Assembly (NCBI RefSeq): GCF_000372405.1
Contig: NZ_AQVC01000003.1
Location: 44,312 to 78,516, forward strand
DNA: 34,205 bases
Origin: Porphyromonas somerae DSM 23386
GTDB lineage: Bacteria; Bacteroidota; Bacteroidia; Bacteroidales; Porphyromonadaceae
Direction of reading: 5' to 3'
Position 1 is the stretch's first letter; each line of letters starts with the position of its first letter. Both the position numbers and the translations under genes were made by a program. Of this stretch, positions 25,378 through 33,672 are shown piece after piece. Below the pieces are notes generated by a model. That model saw only the letters and a program-made list of their open reading frames with translations. It had not been told where the DNA came from and made no database searches.

Positions 25378-26910
25378 CTATAGATGATAGCCATATACAA
25401 AGTCAGCAGCATCCTGCATCTGCTTGTACATTACTACATCATCTTGAACCATTGGCACCACCTTACGGAACTCCTTGTACAGCTCCTGCAGTGGCTTGGA
25501 GGTCTTCTCCTCGCCCTTACGAAGTGCTAAGGCTTGTGCTCCGTTCATCAGCTCTACGCCAAGAATCGCATAAAGATTATCGAGAAGAGGAAGTAGCTTG
25601 ATGGCTGCATTGGCACCCATAGATACGTGGTCCTCCTGCCCGTTGCTACTTACGATGCTATCAGAAGAGGCATTGAAGCAGTACATCTTATTCTGGCTCA
25701 CCATCGCTGCTGCAGCATATTGTGGAATCATAAAGCCGGAGTTGAGTCCTGGCTTAGCCACAAGGAACTCTGGCAACTGACGTAGCCCGAGGATCAGCTG
25801 AGCGGTACGACGCTCTGAGATATTGCCCACTTCAGCAATAGAGAGAGCCAAGTAGTCGAATACCAGTGCGATAGGCTGTCCGTGGAAGTTGCCACCAGAG
25901 ACGATAAGGTCGTCGTCGGGGAAGATCGTAGGATTGTCGGTCACTGAATTGATCTCAGTCTCTATCACCTTACAAGCATACTGCCAAGCATCATAGCTAG
26001 CACCGTGTACCTGAGGGATACAACGGAAAGAGTAAGGGTCTTGTACCTGTGGCTTGCTTACCTTCTGTAGCTTGCTACCCTTGAGGAGGTCTCTGACGGT
26101 CTTGGCTACTACCGCCTGACCAGCATGTGGGCGAACCTTTTGGATCTGTGGGGTAAAGGGCGCCTCTAGTCCGTCAAATGCCTCAAGGGAAAGGGCTGCT
26201 ACCTTTAGTGCCATCCGCTCAGCACGACGAGCCAATATCAGAGCGTACACTCCGTGAGAGCTCATAAACTGAGTGCCGTTGAGCAGAGCCAAGCCCTCTT
26301 TACTCTGTAGGGTAATGGTCTCTAGCTTAGCTTTCTTAAAGGCTTCCTTAGAGGTCATCTTCTTACCTTTGTAGTACACCTCTCCCTCGCCAATCAGTGG
26401 CAGGAATAGCTTGGCCAAAGGTGCTAGGTCACCAGAAGCTCCTAGCGAGCCCTTATCGTAGACAATAGGATAGATCTCTTCATTGAGCATATCCACAAGT
26501 CGCTGTACGGTGGCTACCTGTACACCACTATGCCCGAGTGAAAGAGCGTGTGCCTTGAGGAGTAGCATCAGCTTGACTACAGGCTCAGGTACTTCGTCGC
26601 CATAGCTACAAGAGTGGCTCTTTACAAGGTTCTCTTGCAGTGTGGTCAGCTCCTCTTGCGAGACGCTGATATTGCAGAGCGATCCAAACCCAGTGGTGAT
26701 ACCATAGAGAGGCTTCTCCGACTTCGCTACCTTATTATCTAGGTAGTCACGGCACTTCTGTATGCGTGCAATCGCTTCGGGTGCTAGGGTATAGGTGACC
26801 TTTTTGCTAAAGATGATCTTTTCTAGCTCGTCAATGGTGAGCTTGCCACTACCTACAACGTAGGAGATGGGCTCATCAAGTGTATATGGTTGATGTGTGA
26901 CAACTCTCAT
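25378..26910 (-). CDS. hutH: Histidine ammonia-lyase
   Basis: HutH removes ammonia from L-histidine to give trans-urocanate, the first step of histidine breakdown. The 510-residue protein contains the Ala-Ser-Gly triad (158-160 in GSLGASGDLAPLAKL) that cyclises to the MIO electrophile. Other family motifs are YGITTGFGSLCN (69-80), NLVKSHSCSYG, LLLKAHALSLGHSG, ALLNGTQFM, QDPYSFRCIPQVHGA and GNFHGQPIA. The length is typical of the family. It is the last gene of the operon even though it catalyses the first reaction, and it starts 5 nt after the cyclodeaminase gene. A terminator follows. Confidence 0.97.
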   Translation of the reverse strand: MRVVTHQPYTLDEPISYVVGSGKLTIDELEKIIFSKKVTYTLAPEAIARIQKCRDYLDNKVAKSEKPLYGITTGFGSLCNISVSQEELTTLQENLVKSHSCSYGDEVPEPVVKLMLLLKAHALSLGHSGVQVATVQRLVDMLNEEIYPIVYDKGSLGASGDLAPLAKLFLPLIGEGEVYYKGKKMTSKEAFKKAKLETITLQSKEGLALLNGTQFMSSHGVYALILARRAERMALKVAALSLEAFDGLEAPFTPQIQKVRPHAGQAVVAKTVRDLLKGSKLQKVSKPQVQDPYSFRCIPQVHGASYDAWQYACKVIETEINSVTDNPTIFPDDDLIVSGGNFHGQPIALVFDYLALSIAEVGNISERRTAQLILGLRQLPEFLVAKPGLNSGFMIPQYAAAAMVSQNKMYCFNASSDSIVSSNGQEDHVSMGANAAIKLLPLLDNLYAILGVELMNGAQALALRKGEEKTSKPLQELYKEFRKVVPMVQDDVVMYKQMQDAADFVYGYHL

Positions 26911-26915
26911 AATGC

Positions 26916-27554
26916 TTACTTAATGGCTTGATAAGTATGTTGGAGGATACGATGCTCAATATCCGTGATATCTTTCTCTAGACGCTCACAATCATCGGCA
27001 AGCTCCTTTACAAAGGCTTCGTCCTTAAGACCACCAAGATTGATACGTACGTTCAGCAGTGCTCCTAGCACGCCAAGACGGCAATTCATCATTGCAATAC
27101 AGCCATCGGTGATGGCGTTTTGATTGCCCTTCATCACCACCTTCTCGATGAGAGGAATCAGCTCATAAGTAGTCTTGGCTACCTCCATAGGCACCAACGC
27201 CGCTACCTTAGTAGCCTCTTGAATCTTGGCACTTCGTGCTGCCTTCTCCTCGTCCGTCTCCTTAGGCATCTTGAAAGCTTGAGAGACTAGGTCATAAGCG
27301 TCGCTATCCCTATCAATCGCCTCGATAAGTTCCTTATGCACCTCTCTAGCCTTCTCTACCACTGCCTTCATCTCCTCCTCTACCTCGACGTATTTCTTGC
27401 GACCGATGGTGAGGTTCGCCACCATTTCGGTGAGTGAAGCGGCGATAGTACCAGCTAGTGCCGATACGCTACCTCCACCTGGTACTGGATCACTTCCAGC
27501 TGTAACGTTGCAAAACTCTGCAAGTGTATGATTTTGTAATAGTTTCTTCTCCAT
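26916..27554 (-). CDS. Formimidoyltetrahydrofolate cyclodeaminase
   Basis: Converts 5-formimino-tetrahydrofolate to 5,10-methenyl-tetrahydrofolate and ammonia, recovering the one-carbon unit from histidine. The 212-residue, largely helical protein matches the FTCD_C/FchA family: an N-terminal LAEFCNVTAGSDPVPGGGSVSALAGTIAASL with the glycine-rich turn, then MVANLTIGRKKY, and the C-terminal MMNCRLGVLGALLNVRINLGGLKD. In vertebrates this domain is fused to the formimidoyltransferase; here they are separate genes split by hutI. I chose the ATG at 27554 (MEKKLLQNHTLAEF), as in homologues; an upstream ATG at 27590 would overlap hutI by 23 nt and add 12 polar residues. Confidence 0.93.
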   Translation of the reverse strand: MEKKLLQNHTLAEFCNVTAGSDPVPGGGSVSALAGTIAASLTEMVANLTIGRKKYVEVEEEMKAVVEKAREVHKELIEAIDRDSDAYDLVSQAFKMPKETDEEKAARSAKIQEATKVAALVPMEVAKTTYELIPLIEKVVMKGNQNAITDGCIAMMNCRLGVLGALLNVRINLGGLKDEAFVKELADDCERLEKDITDIEHRILQHTYQAIK

Positions 27555-27567
27555 ATCGTGATTAGTT

Positions 27568-28827
27568 TTAGTATTTGTATAGCTTTCCACTCTTAATCGT
27601 GGTGTCTACTAGGTTCATTCCAAAGTGGTAGCTTAGGAACTTGTATGATGGGTACTTGAGGATTACCGCATCGCCAGCTTTGCCTACCTCTAGGCTACCC
27701 ACCTTGTCGTGCTGATTGATTGCCTTAGCTGCGTTAATGGTAAGCGCAGCAATCGTCTCCTCCACCGTCATCTTCATGTAGATCGTTGAAAGAGCAATCA
27801 AGAGAGGAATAGAAGCCGAGAAGCAACTGCCAGGATTAAGATCCGAAGCAACTGCCACGCAGCACCCCACATCGATCATCTTGCGAGCTGGTGCATAGTC
27901 GTCCATCAGAGAGAAAGCGGTGAGAGGCAAGCAGGTGGCTACCGTTTCGCTCGCAGCCAGTGCCTTGATACCTTCGTCCGAAATCTTGAGCAGGTGGTCG
28001 GCAGAAAGGCAACCTAGCTCAGCAGCGAGCTCAGCTCCACCAATCGGCACAATCTCATCGGCGTGCATCTTCACCTTGAAGCCCAATTCCTTGGCGGCAT
28101 TGAGCAGACGGCGTGTATCCTCGTGCTCAAAGACATTTTTCTCCGTAAAGATATCAACACACTCAGCAAGGTTCTTCTCCTTCACTAAAGGCAGCATCTC
28201 ACGGATGATAAAGTCAATGTAGTCGTGCGGACGTCCCTTGTACTCTATTGGTGTATCGTGAGCCCCCATATAGGTGGGGTAGAGCGAGATGGGATGAGTC
28301 TCGTCAAGGTGGCGAATCACCTCTAGCTGACGGATCTCCGTGTCTCGGTCCATACCATAGCCACTCTTCGCCTCGGCTGTGGTCACGCCCATACGTAGCA
28401 TAGCGTCGAGGTGCTTCTTGGCATGTTCCGAAAGCTCCTCAAAGCTAGCCGCACGAGTTGCCTTGGTCGTTGAGGCGATGCCACCGCCGCGCTCCATGAT
28501 GCTCATGTAGCTCTCGCCAGCTAGTCGCCATTGGAATTCATCTTCCCGATAGCCGCCAAAGATTAGGTGCGTGTGGGAGTCAATAAACCCAGGGAGGACA
28601 CATTGCCCTTGGGCATCCACAAACTCCATCCCCTGCTCCTTAGGGCAAGGGGCGTCGCTTTGCTTGCCAGCGTAGGTGACAATTCCATCCTCAATCACCA
28701 GCACTGCTGGCCCCTCGATCATGGCAAGGTCACCCATAGCGGAAGCCCCTTTGCGGGGGCCTCCAGCCATGGTAACCAATTGCCCTATATTATATAGGTA
28801 GAGACTACCTTTCTCCTTATTATGCAT
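27568..28827 (-). CDS. hutI: Imidazolonepropionase
   Basis: HutI hydrolyses 4-imidazolone-5-propionate to N-formimino-L-glutamate, the third step of histidine breakdown. The 419-residue amidohydrolase has the metal-binding HxH at His85/His87 in PGFIDSHTHLIFGG, the substrate segment ERGGGIASTTKATR, the motifs MGAHDTP and KMHADEIVPIGGAELAAELG, SADHLLKIS, and ASDLNPGSC carrying the catalytic Asp. The C-terminal KVGSLEVGKAGDAVIL is the usual return to the beta-sandwich domain. Its ATG overlaps the end of the formimidoyltransferase gene by 8 nt, so the two are likely translationally coupled. Confidence 0.96.
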   Translation of the reverse strand: MHNKEKGSLYLYNIGQLVTMAGGPRKGASAMGDLAMIEGPAVLVIEDGIVTYAGKQSDAPCPKEQGMEFVDAQGQCVLPGFIDSHTHLIFGGYREDEFQWRLAGESYMSIMERGGGIASTTKATRAASFEELSEHAKKHLDAMLRMGVTTAEAKSGYGMDRDTEIRQLEVIRHLDETHPISLYPTYMGAHDTPIEYKGRPHDYIDFIIREMLPLVKEKNLAECVDIFTEKNVFEHEDTRRLLNAAKELGFKVKMHADEIVPIGGAELAAELGCLSADHLLKISDEGIKALAASETVATCLPLTAFSLMDDYAPARKMIDVGCCVAVASDLNPGSCFSASIPLLIALSTIYMKMTVEETIAALTINAAKAINQHDKVGSLEVGKAGDAVILKYPSYKFLSYHFGMNLVDTTIKSGKLYKY

Positions 28828-29794
28828 TGGCTTTCTTGAGCTTGTACTCGAGGATCTGCTCTACTGAGAATCCCTCTAGCTGTAGATACTTAGTCATCTC
28901 CTCTGCTAGCTGCTCAAGCGTGTACTCACCCTCGGCGATCTCCTCCTTCTTCAGGTAGTAAGCCAGTGACTGCTCTAGAGCCTCCTTAGGAACGAGTCCG
29001 ATGATCTCTGCCCCTACAATCTTAGCACCGTACCTCTGAGCCTCCATGCGTACCATCTCGTGAGCACGATAGATAGCGGTCTTGGTATAGTCAGTGAGGT
29101 TCATAGATACTTGAGACTGATGGCGCTCAGTGAGGTCTACTCCCATACCCTTCACGAAGCGAAGACCACCGCCGATAAAGCGAACACGCTTAGCGATGGC
29201 AGTAGCCACCTCTACATCTGGGTGGTCAAGATTGACATTGTAGGCTACAAGAGGCATACGTGCACCCACTGCTACAGTACCTGCAGTTGCGTGGCGCTCA
29301 GCCTTGCCATAGTCGGGCTTCCACTCAGGTAGCTTGATCTTCTCGGCCATTCCCTCAAACTCACCCTTGCGGATCTTAGCAAGGTTCTTGCGGTCTGGCG
29401 AAGTGGCAGAGTCCTCATAAAGGAATACGGGCACACCGATCTCCTCACCGATGATGCGACCCACCTCATTCGAAAGCTCAATAGCCTCCTCCTTAGTGAC
29501 ATCCTTGATAGGAATAAAAGGAATCACATCTACCGCTCCCATACGTGGGTGCTGGCCTTGATGCTTGGTCAAATCTATCTTAGAAACTGCTACACGTACC
29601 GCCTCGAGTACCGCCTCCTTAAGAGGTTGTGGTTCACCCACTAGGGTGACTACCATACGGTTATGGTCCTCGTCATTGCTGTAGTCTAGTAGTACTACAT
29701 TCTCCTTGTTGCGAAGTGGAGCCAAGATGGCTTCCATTACCTCTTTGTTGCGTCCCTCGCTAAAGTTAGGAACGCATTCCATGATCTTTTTCAT
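28820..29794 (-). CDS. Glutamate formimidoyltransferase
   Basis: Transfers the formimino group from N-formimino-L-glutamate to tetrahydrofolate, releasing glutamate. The 324-residue protein has the FTCD N and middle domains: MECVPNFSEGRN (residues 5-16), DHNRMVVTLVGEP, KHQGQHPRMGAVDVIPFIP (76-94), VPVFLYEDSA, GARMPLVAYNVNLD and GLRFVKGMGVDL. The length equals the transferase half of the vertebrate bifunctional enzyme. Together with the cyclodeaminase encoded two genes downstream it replaces HutG-type hydrolysis of formiminoglutamate. It begins 5 nt after hutU. Confidence 0.96.
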   Translation of the reverse strand: MKKIMECVPNFSEGRNKEVMEAILAPLRNKENVVLLDYSNDEDHNRMVVTLVGEPQPLKEAVLEAVRVAVSKIDLTKHQGQHPRMGAVDVIPFIPIKDVTKEEAIELSNEVGRIIGEEIGVPVFLYEDSATSPDRKNLAKIRKGEFEGMAEKIKLPEWKPDYGKAERHATAGTVAVGARMPLVAYNVNLDHPDVEVATAIAKRVRFIGGGLRFVKGMGVDLTERHQSQVSMNLTDYTKTAIYRAHEMVRMEAQRYGAKIVGAEIIGLVPKEALEQSLAYYLKKEEIAEGEYTLEQLAEEMTKYLQLEGFSVEQILEYKLKKANA

Positions 29795-29799
29795 TGCAT

Positions 29800-31797
29800 T
29801 TATTTGATTAAGTTGTTAATAATTTCGTCGTCTACTAAGAATGGCTCCGTGATGTGATATCCATCGGCGTGTGTCTCATTGAAGCTCTTCACGGTGCTCA
29901 TTGCATTTTCATTGCGTGCCCATGACCTACGAGCTACACCGCCCATTACGTCCCAAAGCATAGCGGAGCGAATGATCTCATCGGCCCGCTTAGAGCCGTC
30001 GCAGACCATACCGAATCCACCATTGATGGACTTACCGATGCCCACACCACCACCATTGTGCAGTGCTACTAGGCTAAATCCTCTCGCACAGTTACCAGCG
30101 AAGCAGTGTACCGCCATATCGGCCATCACGTTGCTACCATCGCGGATATTAGAAGTCTCACGGAAAGGAGAGTCGGTACCGCTCACATCGTGGTGGTCAC
30201 GACCTAGCATGATAGGACCTACCTCACCATTGCGTACCATCTCATTGAACTTCAGGGCAATATTCATACGGCCAAGGGCATCTTGGTAAAGGATACGAGC
30301 TTGTGTCCCTACCACCAATTGATTCTTCTCGGCATCGCGGATCCAAATCCAGTTGTCTCTATCCTGTGCACGACGGTCAGGATCGATGCAATCCATTGCC
30401 GCCTTATCGGTCTTCAGTAGATCCTCATGCTTTCCGCTGAGGCATACCCACCTGAATGGACCATAGCCGTAGTCGAATAGCTCAGGACCCATAATATCCT
30501 CTACATAGCTAGGCCAGATAAAGCCATCCTTATCGTCATAGCCATTGCGAGAAATCTCCTTCACGCCAGCATCAAAGCAAGCCTTCATAAAGGCATTACC
30601 ATAGTCAAAGAAATAGGTGCCCTTAGCCACCAACTTCTTGATGATCTCAAAGTGGCGACGTAGCCCCTTATCTACCTCCTTCTTAAAGCCTTCACGATCC
30701 TTAAAGAGCATCTCGGTACGCTGCTCGTAGGTAAGACTTGCAGGGCAATAACCACCCTCGTAAGCGGCGTGGCAACTGGTCTGGTCGGAGAGTAGGTCAA
30801 TATGAATATCATGTGCATAAGCATACTCCAGAAGGTCTACCACGTTGCCCAGGTAGGCGATAGAGGTAGGTTTTTTGCTCTCAATACCCTTGCGTGCCAT
30901 CTCAAAGGCCTCCTCCAGAGAGTGAGCAATGTGATTCACCCATCCCTGCTCATAGCGGATATGGATACGGCTCTCATCCACCTCGGCCACAATTGATGTG
31001 GCACCAGCGATATCGGCTGCCTTAGGCTGAGCTCCACTCATACCTCCTAGTCCGGAGGAGACAAATAGCTTGCCAGCGAGGTTGTCGTCCTGTCCCAAGC
31101 CTAGCTTCAAGCGTCCTGCATTCAGAATCGTATTGTAGGTGCCGTGTACGATGCCTTGTGGCCCAATGTACATCCAACCTCCTGCGGTCATCTGACCATA
31201 GTTGGCAACACCCATCTGAGCAGCTACCTCCCAATCCTCAATATTATCGTACTCCCCGATCATCATAGAGTTGGTGATGATCACACGTGGGGCACTTGGA
31301 TTACTCTTGAATAGACCTAGTGGGTGACCACTTGCCACCACCAGCGTCTGCTCCTCTGTAAGCTCCTCGAGATACTTCTTGGTGAGACGATATTGTAGCC
31401 AGTTTTGGAAGACCTGACCAGTCTCGCCATAGGTCACTAGCTCATAGGGGTAGAGGGCGATATCGAAGCAAAGGTTATTGTCGATCATCACCTGGAAAGC
31501 CTTCCCCTCAAGGCACTTGCCCTTGTACTCGTCAATGGACTTCGCCTTCATATTGCCCTCAGGACGATAGCGGTAAGCGTAGATCTTACCACGGGTCTTT
31601 AGCTCCTCTAGGAATTCAGGTGCTAGCTCCTTATGTAGCTCCTTAGGCACATATCTCAGTGCGTTACGCAGTGCCACCTTGGTCTGCTCTTTAGTTAGTC
31701 TGTACCCACGGTCGGGTGCTCTTCTTACTCCCTTGATAAATTCGGGATAAACTGGTAGAGTGCTGTCCAGCACAAATTTCTTAGATGTTTCCACCAT
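29800..31797 (-). CDS. hutU: Urocanate hydratase (long form)
   Basis: HutU adds water to urocanate, giving 4-imidazolone-5-propionate, with NAD+ as a tightly bound electrophile. The 665-residue protein is about 100 residues longer than the Pseudomonas/Bacillus enzymes, a size I associate with Bacteroidetes and animal-type enzymes. Signatures include YGQMTAGGWMYIGPQGIVHG, FVSSGLGGMSGAQPKAADIAG (NAD-binding region), DLLSDQTSCHAAYEGGYCPA, WVCLSGKHEDL, GPIMLGRDHHDVSGTDSP and FRETSNIRDGSNVMADMAVH. No key segment appears missing. It is the first gene of the operon, with a TAnnTTTG element about 50 bp upstream. All five hut genes are closely spaced on the minus strand. Confidence 0.96.
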   Translation of the reverse strand: MVETSKKFVLDSTLPVYPEFIKGVRRAPDRGYRLTKEQTKVALRNALRYVPKELHKELAPEFLEELKTRGKIYAYRYRPEGNMKAKSIDEYKGKCLEGKAFQVMIDNNLCFDIALYPYELVTYGETGQVFQNWLQYRLTKKYLEELTEEQTLVVASGHPLGLFKSNPSAPRVIITNSMMIGEYDNIEDWEVAAQMGVANYGQMTAGGWMYIGPQGIVHGTYNTILNAGRLKLGLGQDDNLAGKLFVSSGLGGMSGAQPKAADIAGATSIVAEVDESRIHIRYEQGWVNHIAHSLEEAFEMARKGIESKKPTSIAYLGNVVDLLEYAYAHDIHIDLLSDQTSCHAAYEGGYCPASLTYEQRTEMLFKDREGFKKEVDKGLRRHFEIIKKLVAKGTYFFDYGNAFMKACFDAGVKEISRNGYDDKDGFIWPSYVEDIMGPELFDYGYGPFRWVCLSGKHEDLLKTDKAAMDCIDPDRRAQDRDNWIWIRDAEKNQLVVGTQARILYQDALGRMNIALKFNEMVRNGEVGPIMLGRDHHDVSGTDSPFRETSNIRDGSNVMADMAVHCFAGNCARGFSLVALHNGGGVGIGKSINGGFGMVCDGSKRADEIIRSAMLWDVMGGVARRSWARNENAMSTVKSFNETHADGYHITEPFLVDDEIINNLIK

Positions 31798-31846
31798 AGT
31801 AGGTTATTGTAAGTTTGATAATAAATTTGTCTCTAATTCAGTGACA

Positions 31847-31854
31847 CAAATATA
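31847..31854 (-). promoter_or_regulatory. -7 element for the hut operon
   Basis: The minus strand reads TATATTTG, about 50 bp before the hutU ATG. The -33 region is weak (nearest TTG is 24 bp away), which may indicate an activator. Confidence 0.5.
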
Positions 31855-31898
31855 CTGAATATATTTGAGGTGGAGGGGCAATATGTTTGAAATTGTGG

Positions 31899-31936
31899 CG
31901 AGAATAAAGGAGGACAGATTATTGCCCCCTATTTTG
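31899..31936. repeat. 38-bp exact direct repeat, copy 1
   Basis: Identical base for base to 33519-33556, in the same orientation (begins cgagaataaagg, ends cccctattttg). Upstream at 31875-31883 ggggcaata is the complement of tattgcccc inside the repeat, forming a 9-bp inverted pair not present at copy 2. Confidence 0.92.
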
Positions 31937-32073
31937 AGACGGTTGCACAACGGAATCTATAATGTTGCCCCTGTCTTTCGTGCAAAGCTTCTATAACCTG
32001 TTTTCATCGGGGCTGGTGGAAGAAAAGAGCTGTATAGTATAGCAATCGGAGAGGGGTCATAGCTCAAGTCATT

Positions 32074-32119
32074 AGTTTCGACGCAATGAAACTGGAGTCT
32101 TGACGCATCGAAACTCCAG
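32074..32119. repeat. Overlapping GAAAC/GTTTC and ACTCCAG dyads
   Basis: agtttcgacgcaatgaaact (32074-32093) is a self-dyad. It overlaps ctggagt (32092-32098) paired with actccag (32113-32119). Both enclose a related gacgcaatg / gacgcatcg phrase. It lies in the gene-free stretch 31855-32485; the function is unknown. Confidence 0.6.
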
Positions 32120-32297
32120 ACGTGATTGAGGGATGGCATAATAAGCCCTAGTAGTTGTACTAAAGACATCATACTATTTGAAAGGACGTCGCCCAATGGC
32201 GATCTGCTTTGCTCTAGGAATTCTGGCTAGATTACCCCTTTTGGAGCCTGCTGACCTACTATTGTGTCTTGTTCTTTGTTGCATAGATACAGTATAT

Positions 32298-32363
32298 AAA
32301 ATTGAGTAGGTCGGGAAACGAAAGTTTTCTGACCTACTTTCGTTTCCCGACCTACTCAATTTT
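32298..32363. repeat. Perfect 28-bp inverted repeat with 10-nt loop
   Basis: Arms 32298-32325 and 32336-32363 are exact complements (outer ends aaaattgagtag / ctactcaatttt). The loop tttctgacct repeats the gacct phrase of the arm, and gacctact also occurs at 32258-32265. On the minus strand it lies 120 bp beyond the stop of the gene at 32486, so it may act as its terminator, but perfect 28-bp arms are unusual for that job. Confidence 0.85.
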
Positions 32364-32485
32364 ACCACTCACTCAACCTGCGGAATCTAGGTTGATATAT
32401 TGCAAATATTCTCTCGCAATATCTATTACCCAATGCGTCTGTTGATTATCCGCCTAATCTTTGTTGGGATGATAATATTGTGTTG

Positions 32486-33067
32486 TTAAAAACTGTATGA
32501 TAGTCCTAGGTCATATCTCATGTCTATAGTGCCATAAACAGTTTTCCCCTGGTTCGCAAAAGCTGCTCCTATTGATGGAAGAAGTGCGGCTTTGATATTA
32601 AGGTTCTTAACGAGGTTATATGAGTAGCCGATATCGAAAACGAATATTCCTTCGTTCTCTAGATCGTAAACATCTTTATTTGGGTCAATTGCAAACTTCC
32701 ACTTATGGTGGTTATATTGGAAGTTTAATCCTAAATGAAAGCCACTGTTGTTATTCAATGGTTTTGGGTACCATCTTGTTCCTATACTAAGGAATGGCAT
32801 CATTCCCGCATACTCTACATCTATATTTACCTTCTTTTGATATGTTTGATATGGTTGTAAGCGTTGGAAGATAAGAATTCCAAGATTATATCGCATTGAG
32901 AAGTGCTTGCCAATGGGGTGTTCAAAAACAATCCCACTTTGATAGCCTAGTTCCGCACTCCATTTTCTAGAGAGTGTGTTAGATTCGTTTACGTCTTGTG
33001 CTGATATGGTGGCTGATAGCCCCGTGAATAATAAAATACAGGCTAGTATTCTTGAACTTTGTCTCAT
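32486..33067 (-). CDS. Small predicted outer-membrane beta-barrel protein
   Basis: A 193-residue exported protein with a signal peptide (1-24, RILACILLFTGLSATISAQ). The rest alternates short amphipathic strands (WSAELGYQSGIVFE, FSMRYNLGILIFQ, FLSIGTRWYPKP, GFHLGLNFQYNHHKWKFAID, VFDIGYSYNLVKNLNIKAALLPSIGAAF) and ends MRYDLGLSYSF with a terminal Phe, as in barrels inserted by BamA. I do not recognise the family or function. I start it at the ATG at 33067, where the signal peptide begins; an upstream ATG at 33100 would add 11 polar residues. It is monocistronic and bracketed by repeats, including the 38-bp direct repeats at 31899 and 33519. Confidence 0.75.
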   Translation of the reverse strand: MRQSSRILACILLFTGLSATISAQDVNESNTLSRKWSAELGYQSGIVFEHPIGKHFSMRYNLGILIFQRLQPYQTYQKKVNIDVEYAGMMPFLSIGTRWYPKPLNNNSGFHLGLNFQYNHHKWKFAIDPNKDVYDLENEGIFVFDIGYSYNLVKNLNIKAALLPSIGAAFANQGKTVYGTIDMRYDLGLSYSF

Positions 33068-33213
33068 ATGAAAATGTGTATTGTTGTAATCAATTACCAA
33101 ATTAATCTATAACCTACCCAACTGTCTAAATATCCACATGCATAAAATGACCCTGAAATTAGTTCGGCATCTGGATTTTTTTAATCTTAGTGCTGATTCT
33201 TTATATATTCCAT

Positions 33214-33447
33214 TTATTGGGATTCAGAGATTTTATAATGGAGAGAATCTCCGTATGAGTCTACTGTAGAATGGTTGGAAATGGCATTGTCTAATGCCTC
33301 TCGGGATGAGAAATTAAGTATCTCTGATTTATTTATTTGGTTGGATAAAACTTTGTCCGTGCTTTCTAAAGGTCGTTCTTTAGTGCAACTTATTATGGTC
33401 AAAGTAAATGATAATGAGAATAATAGTTTGTTTAAATTTAAAGTCAT
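33214..33447 (-). CDS. Short hypothetical lipoprotein, possibly a truncated remnant
   Basis: A 77-residue frame with a clear lipoprotein signal (SLSFTLTIISC, Cys21) followed by TKERPLES. The segment EILNFSSREALDNAISNHST resembles the start of larger Bacteroidetes lipoproteins in which 'xxxFxSxEELxxxI' opens the mature domain, so the gene may have lost its 3' part at a stop near 33216. A TATATTTG box (minus strand, 33481-33488) lies 34 bp upstream. A genuine small lipoprotein remains possible. Base composition is more A+T-rich than the large operons nearby. Confidence 0.5.
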   Translation of the reverse strand: MTLNLNKLLFSLSFTLTIISCTKERPLESTDKVLSNQINKSEILNFSSREALDNAISNHSTVDSYGDSLHYKISESQ

Positions 33448-33480
33448 ATTATGTACGTTCTAATTTATGATATTGAGCCG

Positions 33481-33488
33481 CAAATATA
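33481..33488 (-). promoter_or_regulatory. -7 element for the short lipoprotein gene
   Basis: The minus strand reads TATATTTG, 34 bp before the ATG at 33447. No clear -33 element. Confidence 0.4.
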
Positions 33489-33518
33489 AGAAAAACTTTC
33501 TTTTTGTGTATTTTTTTA

Positions 33519-33556
33519 CGAGAATAAAGGAGGACAGATTATTGCCCCCTATTTTG
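33519..33556. repeat. 38-bp exact direct repeat, copy 2
   Basis: Identical to 31899-31936, 1620 bp away. The flanks differ on both sides, so the repeat boundary is sharp. It sits 35 bp before the second 22-bp array. Confidence 0.92.
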
Positions 33557-33591
33557 CCTCATCTAAACCTATGGGTTAGTAGAGCAAAAGT

Positions 33592-33672
33592 TTAGTTGCA
33601 ACTAACCGTTTGCTTTGTTGCAACTAAGCAATTGCCGAGTTGCAACTAACCGATCGCTTAGTTGCAACTAAG
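33592..33672. repeat. 22-bp-period array of TTAGTTGCAACTAA dyads (copy 2)
   Basis: Four cores at exact 22-bp spacing. Units 1 and 4 contain the perfect 14-bp palindrome TTAGTTGCAACTAA; units 2 and 3 differ only at the left outer bases. Spacers ccgtttgctt and cgatcgcttag are shared with the array at 20554-20650. Confidence 0.9.

Noticed and set aside
32174-32368. 64-codon open frame on the minus strand
   Set aside because: It begins inside the perfect 28-bp inverted repeat and is rich in Arg/Ser without any family motif.
31899-33556. Insertion sequence bounded by the 38-bp repeats
   Set aside because: The repeats are direct, not inverted, and no transposase or fragment of one lies between them.
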